Assembly: GCA_023374045.1 (NCBI GenBank)
Contig: CM041776.1
Location: 276,977,039 to 277,041,038 of the forward strand
Length of the DNA: 64,000 nucleotides
From: Limonium bicolor
Taxonomy: Eukaryota > Streptophyta > Magnoliopsida > Caryophyllales > Plumbaginaceae
Direction of reading: 5' to 3'
In this document: positions 42,716 to 53,522 of the stretch, piece after piece
Position numbering within the stretch: position 1 is the stretch's first letter
Layout of the letters: each line of letters opens with the position of its first letter
Made by a program: the position numbers and the translations under genes
The notes under the pieces: model-generated
Told to the model about the DNA's origin: nothing
The model's input: only the letters and a program-made list of their open reading frames with translations
The model's database searches: none

Positions 42716-44185
42716 AAACTGTCTTTGTTTTACATAAGATGCAAGAGCCATGGTATGCTGACCTGGCCAATTATCTTGTTTCTGGGGTGGTGCCTCATGA
42801 CTTTTCCTATGCTCAAAAGAAGAAATTTTTATTTGATGCTAAGCATTATCTCGGAAGACCCTTATCTCTTTTGAGTTTGTTCAGATGGTTTAATTTGCAG
42901 GTGTCATTCAGATGATGAGTTTGCTAGTGTGCTTGAGTTTTGTCACTCCAGAGAGGCGGGAGGTCACCATGGTTCCCACAGGACAGCTGCAAAGGTTTTG
43001 GAGTGTAGTTTTTATTGGCCCACTCTCCATAAAGATTGCCAAGCTTTTGTAGCCAAGTGTGACAGTTGTCAGAGACTAGGCAACATTTCCAGACGACACG
43101 AGATGCCTCAGCACGGTATTTTAGAAGTTGAATTATTTGATTGCTGGGGTATTGATTTTATGGGCCCTTTTTCTTCTTCTTAGGGTTACCAGTATATTCT
43201 TGTGGTTGTTGACTATGTCTCAAAGTGGGTAGAGGCTATTCCTTACCAGCATGCTGATTCTAAAACAGTGGTCAAATTTCTGAAGAAGCACATCTTTACT
43301 CGCCTCGGGGTTCCTAGGGTGATTATTAGTGATGGTGGATCACATTTCTGCAATTGTTTCTTCAATGCCCTGATGGCTAAGTATGGAGTGCGTCATAAGG
43401 TTGCCCTTCCTTACCACCCACAGACCAATGGACAAGCTGAAGTGTTCAATCGAGAGCTCAAATGGATTCTTCAAAAGACCGTCAGTTCTTTCAGGAAGGA
43501 TTGGTCTTAGAAGCTCGATGACGCTCTATGGGCTTACAGAACTGCATTCAATACTCCCATTGGGATGTCTCCTTTCAGGTTAGTGTATGGTAAGTCTTGT
43601 CAATTGCATGTGGAGTTAGAACACAAGGCATATTGGGCACTTAAGGCCCTTAACTTTGATATTCATGCTGCTGGTGAAAGAAGGAAGTTTCAGCTCTTAG
43701 AGTTAGAGGAGCTCAGGGATCAAGCTTATGATAGTGCGAAAATCTACAAAGAGCGCACCTTGAAGCTCCAAGATCAGATGATTCTGAGAAGGGACTTCCA
43801 AGTTGGAGATTTGGTGTTGCTTTACAATTCAAGATTAAAGCTTTTCCCTGGGAAGCTTAATTCCTGTTGAGCCAGCACTTTCAAAGTAGTGGGTATTACT
43901 TCTTACGGGGCCTACGAGCTTAAGAATAAAAAGGGTGAAATTTTCAAAGTCAATGGGGCTCGATTGAAAAAGTATGTTGGTATTGTTGATGCTAATATTG
44001 ATTTGCATGCAGTTTCTTTTATGCAAGATCAATCCGATGCTCCAGATGCTTCAAGCCTCTTGAAGTCGAAAGATAAAAAGAAGAAAATTCCTTGGAGACT
44101 TCGATATGCATTCAGGAAACTTCGAGATCTCACTTTAGGATGTGGTGGTATTCCCAACCACACTTCCTCTTCTTCTGATCAATAG
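42716..44185 (+). pseudogene. Gypsy integrase, with stops
   Basis: Zinc-binding HHCC: CHSREAGGHHGSHRTAAK then CDSCQRLGN (42938-43080). Core: WGIDFMGPF, VVVDYVSKWVEA, ISDGGSHFCN and YHPQTNGQAEVFNRE, giving the D, D, E triad. C-terminal module: [21 protein letters not shown], a stop, then the GPF/Y-like region and YELKNKKGEIFKVNG. Stops at about 43181, 43508 and 43868 break an otherwise well-preserved sequence. Confidence 0.93.
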
Positions 44186-45507
44186 CTTGGGAAGTCTAGC
44201 CAGAGACTTTAAATCTGGGAAGCTTGGTGGGAGGCAACCCACCGGTTTGTGTTTCTTTTCATTTTCTTAGTTTAGTTGTTTATTTTGCTCTTTTCTTTTA
44301 TTTTGTGGTGTGTTGGCTGATGCTATGCTTACCGCAAGAGCCTTGGCTCTTATTTTTCTACTGATGGTTTTGTCTGGTTTCACTTGAGTTCTCCTGGATT
44401 TACAGATTATATTTCTCAGCTTGCTTACTTTGTCGCTTAGCAGAACTCAAGTGTGGGGCTGGCCTTGCTCCACACCCTGAGCGGACTCTGGGGAGTAATC
44501 TTACCTTTTCTTCTCTTGAATGTTTAATGTGCTTCCCTCTAAACTATTGTGTGTGATTTTTGTTTCCCTATTAGATTGCTTGTGCAATGTTAATTCTTTC
44601 TAAGCAATGAGGACACTGCTTCACTCTAAGTGTGGGGTGGGGTAAACTCCTTCGCCGCTTGTTTTTTGTGTGTCTCTGAGCTTTCTCTTGCATTTGTTAA
44701 AATTAAGCTGTGGTTGCTCAACTTGGAAGGAAGCCATAGAGGAAGTTTAGTTGGTTAGCTGATCTTGGGGTGCAAAATTTTGAAAAATTTCTGGTTTTTA
44801 ATTGCTGAATTGAAGTCTTTGTTCTACAAAATTCTGAAACAAATGAGAATATTCTCCATCTGAACTTTGTTCTTAGCTTTGAGCCTTGGAATGAACTGGA
44901 TTGAAATGGTTGGAAAAGAACAAGGCAAGGTACTCCGTTGATCCTAAGCATGCAAATTTTAATTCTGATCCAAAATCAGGCCTCGTACACTTGGTTATTA
45001 AGTCCTTTGGGGTGCTTTATCACCTAGCTACCTAAGGTCTTTGTGATATGGGATAGTTGACCCAAAGTCGCTACATGGGTGGAGAGAAAAGTCTGTGGTG
45101 AAAGAAATTGAAAGAGCTTTAATTGAAATATTTATGCAAATGTTGTGCTGAAGATAGATTATTTTCTCTTATGGATCAAGAGTATGTGGCATTGAAAGGT
45201 ATGATGGAATATGATCTTACTTCATGCCCCTTGTCGTTTACATGGTTTGTGAAGGAAAAAGGTGGACTGGCTCAAGGTTAAGGGCTAGGCTCTTATGGTT
45301 TTGTTTCTCATTTGTTAGCTTCGAATGACTTCATGTTTTCTTAAAACGATGAATTGTTTAAATAACTTGAATCGCCCCCTTGATTGGTAAAGCTAGCAAT
45401 TCCTTTCTTCTATGCTCTTCCTTTTCTGTTGAGTTCCAATAGCTCGGTTCCACTTGTGCTTGAGAGTTTTGCTTGGGGACAAGAAAAAGGCTAAGTGTGG
45501 GGTGATT
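44186..45507 (+). other. Gypsy 3' non-coding region and polypurine tract
   Basis: 1.3 kb between integrase and the 3' LTR with no envelope-like ORF. CTCAAGTGTGGGGCTGG (44448) and CTAAGTGTGGGGTGG (44627) repeat the text of the polypurine tract GCTAAGTGTGGGGTG (45490-45504) just before the LTR. These recurrent GTGTGGGG blocks are typical of the lineage. Confidence 0.75.
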
Positions 45508-47111
45508 TGATAAGTGTGAAGTTGATATGGTTTATTGGTGCTAAACTCTTATTTTATGCAACCTTTTTATGCGCTTTCTCACACTTATCGTATGATTTTC
45601 ATGACTCTTACTTTGGGCAAAAGCTGATACAAATTTATATTTTAAAAGTAGTAAATGATGGTGAAAATGCATAGTTCTCCTCAAGATCTTTCCAACACCG
45701 CAAACGGGGAGAGAATCGGAGTTCAAACGAAGAATCTGGACCCTGTCGAAGTTTGCGGAAAAAAAAGGCACAAATATACAGGTGTCTGGCTTACCTGTCC
45801 GGCCCATTGACTCTGACATGTTGTAACCTGTCCGGCAAACTGGTGCGGACGCTGAGCTGGGTGTGACTAAAATCTCACCTGCCGAAGCTTTAACGTGTCC
45901 GGATGACGTGTCCAACCCTGTGACCCGGACGTGCTCAGAAGGACAGTAATATTTACGACCATGAGTGCGGTGCGGAGATTTCGATACATATACGCGTCCA
46001 ACCAGGCTGTCCGGCTAAGTGACCCGGACGTAAAGCTGGATGTCTCACATACGGCAGAAAACTCTCCTGACACTCTATCTCACGTTCGGCTAAGTGACTT
46101 GGACAGGTGAGCCGGACGTGTGTAGTTTATGTCCAAAAATTTCTTTTTAAAGGAGCGTGCGTGAGGCAGAGAGGACATTAAGGATTCAGAATTGAAATTG
46201 AGAGCCACGACCTAGTTCCTCCTCTACAGCCGTGCAACCAAGGTGCAACCAAGGAGAATTTCTGCATCAATTTCTTCACTTTGTTCAACCCTACAACTAG
46301 CAAATCTTTAGATCCGACATAGAGATGATTTCTACTCCTTCTTCTCTAATTGTTTCCTCTTTTGATATGCTCGGCTAATGGATTAAACTCCAGGGAATGG
46401 TCGTTGTGAATAGTTAGGTTTTGCACAATTATTATTAGTTGATTTGGGATCTATCAGCGGTTTGCTTCATATTATAAATATTGTTTGCGCTTGGGTTGGG
46501 GGGGGGGGGTGGGGGGGTGGGGGGGGCTATAATAAAACTTGCTATTTTATTTTAGCTTTGCGAAAGTTGTCAAAATCTTATCCGTGATTGATAGCTAGGT
46601 CGTTATAATCAGTTAATCTGTGGAGAGCTTTATCTGATTGATGAGTTTAGCCTTTAGATGCAATTTAAATTCATATGCTTAATCCTTCTGCGTTAGTAGT
46701 GATAGGTTTATGATTTAATCTATCACGTTCTACACAGTGGAGTTCTAATTGGCTAGGATTTAGTCTTTTAGAAACTTGTTAGAATTTGCCGAACCGTTTT
46801 CCCTAATCAACTGGTGATAGAACTGCATGACTTAACTAGGGAAGACCACCTAAACCCGGAGTTCCACTTCCGTTATATTATTTTCAGTCACTCTTTACTT
46901 GTTCTTAATATTATTGATCAACAATTTCCCTCGATTTACAACTTTTGCTAGGATTAGATTTACTTTCTTAGTCCCTTGGTTCGATACCCCGGTTACTCAT
47001 ATTTCTTTACTACTACGACCGAGAATTATTTTGTAACTCGTAGGTTTATTTTATTTATTAATTTCTTGGATTAATTTCATAGTTTTTAATAGATCAAAAA
47101 GACCGTTTGCA
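45508..47111 (+). repeat. Gypsy 3' LTR, with G-rich insert
   Basis: Matches 35063-36613 along its full length and ends GTTTGCA. It differs by scattered substitutions, a short duplication (GTGCAACCAAG, near 46230) and a G-rich insert at about 46491-46527 that replaces ATC of the left copy. Confidence 0.92.
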
Positions 47112-48004
47112 AAGGGGGGTTAAAGATGGAGTCTGTTGACTCCCTTCCACCACCACTAGCCTATCACCACAAATCAATTTTTTTGTTGCTGCTCCTACTG
47201 ATGTGTGGCATATGCGCCTTAGTCATCCCTCTAATAGCATTACTAGTATAGTTTTAAATAACTTTGCTCTACCTATATCTAAGGTAGTTAAGCATGAAGT
47301 TTACACAGCTTATTGTGCTGGGAAGACTCAGTCTCTACCTCATTTTGCTTCCCCCTCTGTTTCTAAATGTTGTCTTGAACTATTATACTTTGACTTGTGG
47401 GCCCTACTCACTACAGATCTATGGATGGTTATAGAAATTTCTTATTGATTGTTGATGATCATTCTAAATATATGTGGTGCTTCCATTACAAGCAAAGTTG
47501 GACACATTTAAGGTGTTTTCTACTTTCTGTATCTTGGTGAAAAATCAGTTTAAGACTAACATTAAGTCAGTTCAGACAAATGGTGGGAGTGAGTTCAAAG
47601 CTCTCAGTTCCTTTCTAGCTCAAAATGGCATCTCTCATCGTTTTACTTGCCCTCATTCACACCAACGGAATGGTGTTGTGAAGGGCATAATCAAGCAAGT
47701 GGTTAATAAGGGGTTGTGTCTATTATATCAAGTTTCTATGCCATTGACTTATTGGTCATATGCTTTCACTGCTGCTTGTTTCCTCATTAATATAACTCCC
47801 ACTAAAGTTCTATCATATTCCACTCCTTATCATCATCTCTATCTTAAATATCCTGACCTCAAGATTCTTAGGGTTTTTGGTTGTTCTTGCTTTCCTAACC
47901 TCAGGCCCTACAACTCTCATAAACTCTCATTCCATTCTCATGAATGCATTTTTTTGGGCCATGACTCTACTTGTACAGGCTATATTTGTCTTCAGTTACC
48001 TTGA
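47112..48004 (+). pseudogene. Copia-2 integrase
   Basis: WHMRLSHPSNSI (47203) and CAGKTQSLPH are the pre-integrase zinc region. VQTNGGSEF, HRFTCPHSHQRNGVVKG and TYWSYAFTAACFLINITPT are integrase core blocks, and FGCSCFPNLRPY with ECIFLGH follows. The frame changes at about 47446-47474; the region ends at a stop at 48002. Confidence 0.92.
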
Positions 48005-49488
48005 CATAGAAAATACCTCTCTAGGGATGTCATCTTTCAAGAAACATCATTTCCGTTCTACAAAACTCCACAAAAGTTCTCTCCCTCCCCACCTCTCAAT
48101 ACTATTATCAACTTACAAATTTCAATTATCACTTCCTCTTCTCTACCTCATATATTACCTACACCTCCCTCCTCTCGATCCTCCCCTGATCCTTTACTTC
48201 CTCCTATTTCTCCTACAGATATACCTAAGCCTACTCCCTCTCCCTCAAACACCTATGCTTCACCTGAGCCTTCTGTTTCATCTCCTCTTATTCCTAGAAT
48301 GGTTACAAGGGCTCAAATTAACTCTCTCAAACCTCTAGTGCGCACTGATGGCACTGTAAATTGGCTGAATCACACTTTCACTGACTCTCAGTCTAGTGCC
48401 CTCACTGAGATTCTAGAGGAACCTTGTTTCACCAAAGCTATGAAGTTTCCTGAATGGTGTGAGGCCATTCAGAAGCATTTTGATGCTCTACAGAGAAACC
48501 AAACATGGACCCTAGTTTGTTACAACAAAGAGATTAATCTTCTTGGGACTAAATAGGTTCTGAGAACTAAGTGAAAGGCAAATGGCACTATTGAAAGAAG
48601 AAAGGCTCGATTAGTTCTCTTGGTTATAATCAAGCTTGTGGTGTTGATTACACAGAGACCTATAACCCTAAGGTGAAAACTTCAACTATCAGGCTGGTTT
48701 AATCTATTGCTATCTCTTATGGCTGGCCTATTCGGCGGATTGATATTGATAATACCTTTTTGCACGGAAATCTTGATGAAAAGGTCTTTATTAAACAGCC
48801 TAGTGGATTTGTTAATAAGCGCTTTTCAGATTATGTTTGTTTTCTCAATAAAGCCCTATATGATCTTAAGCAGAGACCTCTTGTGTGGTTCTCTACACTC
48901 AGCAATTATCTTATTAAGATTGGCTTTAAACCTTCTATTTCAGACTCTTCTCTGTTTATATACAATCAAAATGGTTAGAAGGTGTTTATCCTAGTCTATG
49001 TGGATGAAATCATCATTACAGGCACAACCCCCACTCTTCTCAACCAACTAGTGTCATGTATTGCTCGTGAGTTTCCTATTAAAGATCTTGGCAATCTCTT
49101 TCATTTCCTTGGTATACAAGTTCACAAATATCCCTCTGGTTTAACCCTCAGCCAAGGTGTCTATATCACGGAACTTCTATTTCGGGCAAATCGCTCAGAT
49201 TGTAAACCCACAAACACATCCATGACCAGTAATACTACCTTTGACAACACAGATTCACCAGATTTTCACGACCCACACAAATATAGAAGCATTATTGGGG
49301 GTTTACACTGCTTAGGGTTTACTTATCCTGACATCCACTATGTTGTAAACAAATTAAGCCAATACATACAAAACCCTAAAGAAATTCACTGGAAAGAGGT
49401 TAAGCGAGTGCTTCGTTACCTCAAACATACCATCAACCAAGGTTTTTCTTCTTTGATGATTCTTTGGGCCATCTTCACATTTTTTTGA
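48005..49488 (+). pseudogene. Copia-2 linker and reverse transcriptase, broken
   Basis: 48010-48290 is the Pro/Ser-rich linker. 48299 on reads MVTRAQ, EPCFTKAMKFPEW and LQRNQTWTLV. 48700-48980 reads IDIDNTFLHGNLDEKVFI and NKALYDLKQRP in pieces. 48982 on reads FILVYVDEIIITG (catalytic YVDD changed to YVDE), FLGIQV, SIIGGLHCLGFTYPDI and HWKEVKRVLRYLKHT. Confidence 0.92.
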
Positions 49489-50594
49489 ACATTAACTGTG
49501 TTGGCTCCGTTTCCGACCGACGCTCAACCTCCGGGTTTCGCATCTTCCTCGGCTCTCATCTTCTCTCTTGGAACTCGCGCAAGCAGCAAACAGTGGTCAA
49601 AAGCTCCAATGAAGTGGAGTTCAAATCCCTTGTTGTCGCCACCTCGGAAGCTCTTTGGTTGTAGCAACTGTTGTCGGAACTGGACATTTTTCTTCCATCA
49701 TCACCCAGGGGCGGACCCAGAGTAGCTCCTATGGGGTTCATTCTTTTAGAATACATATACATATAAATATATAAATATTTATATATTGATTTTTATACTA
49801 ATATTTAAAATATTTTACAATTGACCTCTACGATTCTTCATTGGTTGTTTTCAAAAATAAAACCTACGTGTACTTGTAAATTTTTTAAAGATAATGTTAT
49901 ACACTCACACAACTAGTCTATCCACAAATCTTAAACCAGCCTATAGAACATACTGCATGAGAAACAAGAATGCTCAAACAAACAAAAAAAAAGAAAAAAA
50001 AAAGAAGAAGCTAAGTTTGAAGTGAGGTGAAGTCTTTGTTAATTAAAACAAAAATATTTGGACTGGGGTGCTTCAAGGGGCTGGAATATTTTTTGAAAAA
50101 AAATAAAAAAAGAGTGCAAATATGGATGAAGTTAACTCTAGACCTTATGTACTTTACAAGTCCTTACCCATCTATGCCTCACATGTTCAACCTTGATAAT
50201 TATGTCATTTTATTATACTTATACTAGGTTCTAATTTTTTAATTTTTTTAATATTTTTTTATAAAAAGGCTATGGGGTCTGTGCCCACATTGGACCCCAT
50301 GTGGGTCTGCCTCTGTCACCACCAGTTCTACACTACGACAACGTTGGGGCTCTGTATCTGGCCTTCAACCCAGTTTTGCACAGTCATGCAAAGCACATGG
50401 AGATAAATTTCTTTTTTGCCAGAGAAAGCGCAAGGAACGGATCTTTGCTTGTTGATTTTGTTCCCTCCCCCTCTCAAAGTGCTGATATTTTCACAAAAGC
50501 ATTAGAAAAACATCAATTTTCGGATCTCAAGTCCAAACTCTCTCTATCGTTTAGTAGTTTGGACTTGCGGGGGAATAGTAGACAATATACATAG
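49489..50594 (+). pseudogene. Copia-2 RNase H, split by a MITE
   Basis: DRRSTSGFRIFLGSHLLSW and VVKSSNEVEFKSLV (49510-49650) lead to the insertion, after which VLHYDNVGALYLAFNPV, HSHAKHMEINFFF and DIFTKAL finish the domain (50326-50560). Removing 49706-50315 and one 8-bp target copy joins the halves in frame. Confidence 0.92.
49698..50323. mobile_element. 610-bp hAT-like MITE in copia-2
   Basis: The element (49706-50315) starts CAGGGGCGGACCCAGAG and ends GGGTCTGCCTCTG, imperfect terminal inverted repeats of the CAGGGGCGGA class. It is flanked by TCATCACC (49698-49705) and TCACCACC (50316-50323), an 8-bp duplication with one mismatch. The interior is AT-rich and non-coding; TATGGGGTTC and TATGGGGTCT occur subterminally. 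Confidence 0.85.
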
Positions 50595-50734
50595 GCCCAC
50601 TCTATTAAGCCCAGCCCATTAGTGTATATTCAGGGCCTCTAATGTAACCTACTATATATATAGCATCTTGTACACTCTTTACAAAATACACAATAATACA
50701 ACATGAATATTCAACGATTATCTTAAATCTTCTA
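50576..50734 (+). repeat. Copia-2 3' LTR
   Basis: 159 bp preceded by the polypurine tract GGACTTGCGGGGGAA and followed by the target duplication GTGTC. Highly similar to 34400-34557. Confidence 0.92.
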
Positions 50735-50739
50735 GTGTC

Positions 50740-51648
50740 CACTACCATATTTCTTACCCTAGCTCGCACCACCATCCTTGCTGGTAATTTCTTGGGTACA
50801 TCCAAATATAGTTATAGATGACTACATACATGTACATTTATTCTATAAGAACAGTACAGTTAGTAAATAAAAATTATATTGATGTATATGTAAAGTTATA
50901 CATTGAATTCTGATATTACTGAAATTCTACTAGATATACATATTTAACTTAAATTAAAAATATGTCAAAACTGGTAAACACTATATAACTTATAGATTTT
51001 AAATGTAGCCAAAAATAACCGCATATGCATGTAGCCAAGAATGATTCATCCTTACTTCGACGCACCGGTAATCAACCATCCCTTGGCAACGATCACCCGC
51101 CCTTAAACTTGACGGAGACGGTTCAAGGAACAAAATTTTTATGTTTCATTCTGAATTCTTGTTCACTTTAACCTAAATTAGTTTAAATTGGTACATTATT
51201 GATAAATGTTATAATAAAAGAAACTCAAAACATCATAAGATTTAAGTTAACAAGAGAGATTTTTTCTTAAAGATAAGGCGAGATTATATTGTCCTTAATC
51301 CCACTACACCTGGCGCCATCAACTGAGACCAAATCTATTGAATACAAAAAAATCAATTACGAGCTAAAATGTTTAAGATAAAAGCAGATCAATATCCATC
51401 CACTCCAGATGTGGTAAATGTTTAGCGCCAACTCTGCACATCGAAACTCATAGAGAGGTCTATCCCTTTTCCTAGCCATTTTCAGAGCTTAAATACATAA
51501 AAACATAAGTAAAGCAGATCAATATCCATCCACTCCTTCAAAATGTTAGTAAATGGAGTTCTCGAGGACCTGCAAGTATCGCAAATGTTCATAGCTTTCC
51601 TCGAGTGAGCAAGGACACACTGGGAAGAAACTTGTAAGTTCCATCATT
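50740..51648. other. Intergenic, with a 26-bp direct repeat
   Basis: About 900 bp without genes. AAAGCAGATCAATATCCATC plus CACTCC occurs identically at 51381-51406 and 51511-51536, each followed some bases later by a GTAAATG word, suggesting a local tandem duplication of about 130 bp that has decayed. Confidence 0.45.
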
Positions 51649-52872
51649 AAATTTAGGGAAATTTCATGAAATGTCATTATATTTTTGGCTAATTCATAAA
51701 ATGCCACTAAAAAAAGTCATGAAATGTCATTATATTTTCTGAAAAGTCCATAAAATACCACTATAGATGAAAAAAAGATAAAAATACCCCTACTAGTTAA
51801 CAAAGTACTTTTAAAGTTCACAATATGCCCCTAAGTGTTAAAACCAACAAAAATATCAAAATATAATAAAAATATAAAAAAAATTATAAAAAAAAATTGA
51901 AAATTTTAAAAAATAAAAATAATATTGAGTTCTAAACAAATAATTTATACCAATTTTTATACCAAATAAGTACCATAATTTTAACTATACATTTTTTAAT
52001 TATTATTTTCTATCAATTTAGATTATTTATTTCTTCAAAGTAAATAATTTTTATATTACTGATAACTTTTAAAAACTAAAATTTCTAAATATAATAATAT
52101 ATTAGAAGTAGAGACTGAGAATATATATATATATATAACATACAATATTAAACCATAAAACTTGTTTGAAATGTAGAATAAAACATTTTCAGAATAATAA
52201 TATGTAACTTCTTATTTATTTTTTAAAGTAAATAATTTTTTTATATTGCTGATAAAATTTAAAAACTAAAATTCTAAACATAATAATTTATTTGAGATAG
52301 AGCACTGAGAATATATATATATAATATACAATAGTAAATAGTAAAACTTGTTTAAAATGTTTTCAAGAATAAAAAAATATATGATAAAAATTATATTTGG
52401 TATAAATTATGGTACTTAAATTGGTAGAAAAATTGGTATAAATTATTTGTTTAGAACTCAATATTCTTTTATGGTATTGAAAAAATTTTAAAAAGTGAAA
52501 TATTTATTTTTTTTAATATTTAATGATAGTTTGTTTGTTTTTTAAAATTTTTTAATTGTTTTAATTTTTTTATAATTTTTATATTTTTATTGTATTTTGG
52601 TATTTTTAATTTTTTTTAATTATTAATACTTATGGGTATATTATGAACTTTAAAAGTACTTTGTTAACTAGCATGTGTATTGGGCCTTGGCAGTCTGGGC
52701 TTTGGGCATGTGTAGCTCACTACATAGGATAAATTTAAGGGAAATTTTATGAAATGTCACTATATTTTTGGCTAATTCATGAAATGCCACTAAAAAAAGA
52801 AAGTTACAAAATGTCACTATTTTTTTGTAAAGTCTATAATTTGTCACTGTAGATAGAAAAAAGACAAAAATA
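51649..52872. repeat. AT-rich compound repeat with direct and inverted arms
   Basis: Three layers. The outer direct repeat is 51649-51790 and 52731-52872 (GGGAAATTTCATGAAATG, then TATATTTTTGGCTAATTCAT). The inverted arms are about 51795-51990 and 52420-52670, for example TTAACAAAGTACTTTTAAAG on the left against CTTTAAAAGTACTTTGTTAA on the right. The central direct repeat is about 52030-52175 and 52220-52360, including ACTGAGAATATATATATAT and AAAACTTGTTTGAAATG. It looks like a long-TIR or foldback DNA element with a duplicated end. No coding capacity. Confidence 0.75.
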
Positions 52873-53522
52873 CATAGTGTGACGAGCGGGGAAGAAGATG
52901 ACAAGATATTTCTATGCTGTATTCCCCACAGTATCATAAGAGTTGGCAGCACGAAAAAAGACATAACACACTATTTTTACTACTTCAATAATATCATGCC
53001 ACATACAAAATAATCAAATTTTGCTATAAATTTATAATAAGGACCCGAGAAAATTATAAAAGTACACAAAAGAATCTCACCTATTTATCTTTGATCCATC
53101 TGAAATACCCGTGAGTGACATGTTGAACAGGTAAAAAACGATGGTCAATGAGAGATGGGTCAGATTTGAGTGAAAGTTGAAGCCGAGTAACAGACCCAAG
53201 TCTTTAGTTTCTGGGTAGGTAATAAAACTTCGCAGCTTATTAAACTTTAAAGAACGTTGCCCCGGGAATCAAAAACTTTCAATTTTTGCAGCCCGGATCC
53301 AAACACTTCAAGATATGAACAACTCACTAAGACTCAAGCGGGACAAATTCACAACAAAAAAGATATGCACAACCCACTAAAACACAAGCGAGTTCACAAC
53401 AAAATAGCATCTCTTTCTATGTCAGCATTAGAGAGGTAGTTAAGTTTAAACCCAGATTGTTACATGTGCCGGTAAAAAAAAACTCGCTAAACATCTTTTT
53501 GGTTATCAGTCAGAGTAGAAAT
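52873..53522 (-). other. Downstream flank and 3'-UTR of the phosphatase gene
   Basis: 650 bp of mixed sequence on the 3' side of the minus-strand gene. I cannot place a polyadenylation site. An open frame at 53257-53439 on the plus strand has no resemblance I can name. Confidence 0.4.

Larger units (their letters stand above)
35063..47111 (+). mobile_element. Athila/Tat-like Ty3/gypsy element nested in copia-2
   Basis: The LTRs 35063-36613 (1,551 bp) and 45508-47111 (1,604 bp) are close to identical apart from a G-rich insert in the right one. The primer site, TGGCGTCGTTGTCGGGGA at about 36617, is of tRNA-Asp type. Gag, protease, RT, RNase H and integrase are in gypsy order, followed by 1.3 kb of non-coding sequence before the 3' LTR, a hallmark of this lineage. 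Flanks GAGGG and AAGGG form an imperfect target duplication. Without the inner solo LTR the element is 10.5 kb. Stops, frameshifts and two catalytic substitutions make it inactive. Confidence 0.93.
34400..50734 (+). mobile_element. Ty1/copia element 2, host of the nested gypsy element
   Basis: The LTRs 34400-34557 and 50576-50734 (158/159 bp) are flanked by GTGTC on both sides (34395-34399 and 50735-50739). The LTR ends read TA...A rather than canonical TG...CA. After removal of the gypsy element and the hAT-like MITE only about 3.7 kb remain, and gag is nearly gone: the protease begins less than 200 bp after the primer site. Integrase, RT and RNase H follow in order, frameshifted. Confidence 0.92.

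Noticed and set aside
44186..45507. Possible envelope-like gene of the Athila-type element
   Set aside because: No long open frame or membrane segments; the only open stretch (minus 44718-44951) is short and unconvincing.
34395..50739. Reading the interval as two adjacent, independent elements
   Set aside because: The GTGTC duplication and the continuity of copia protease/integrase across the gypsy element show one host with a nested insertion.
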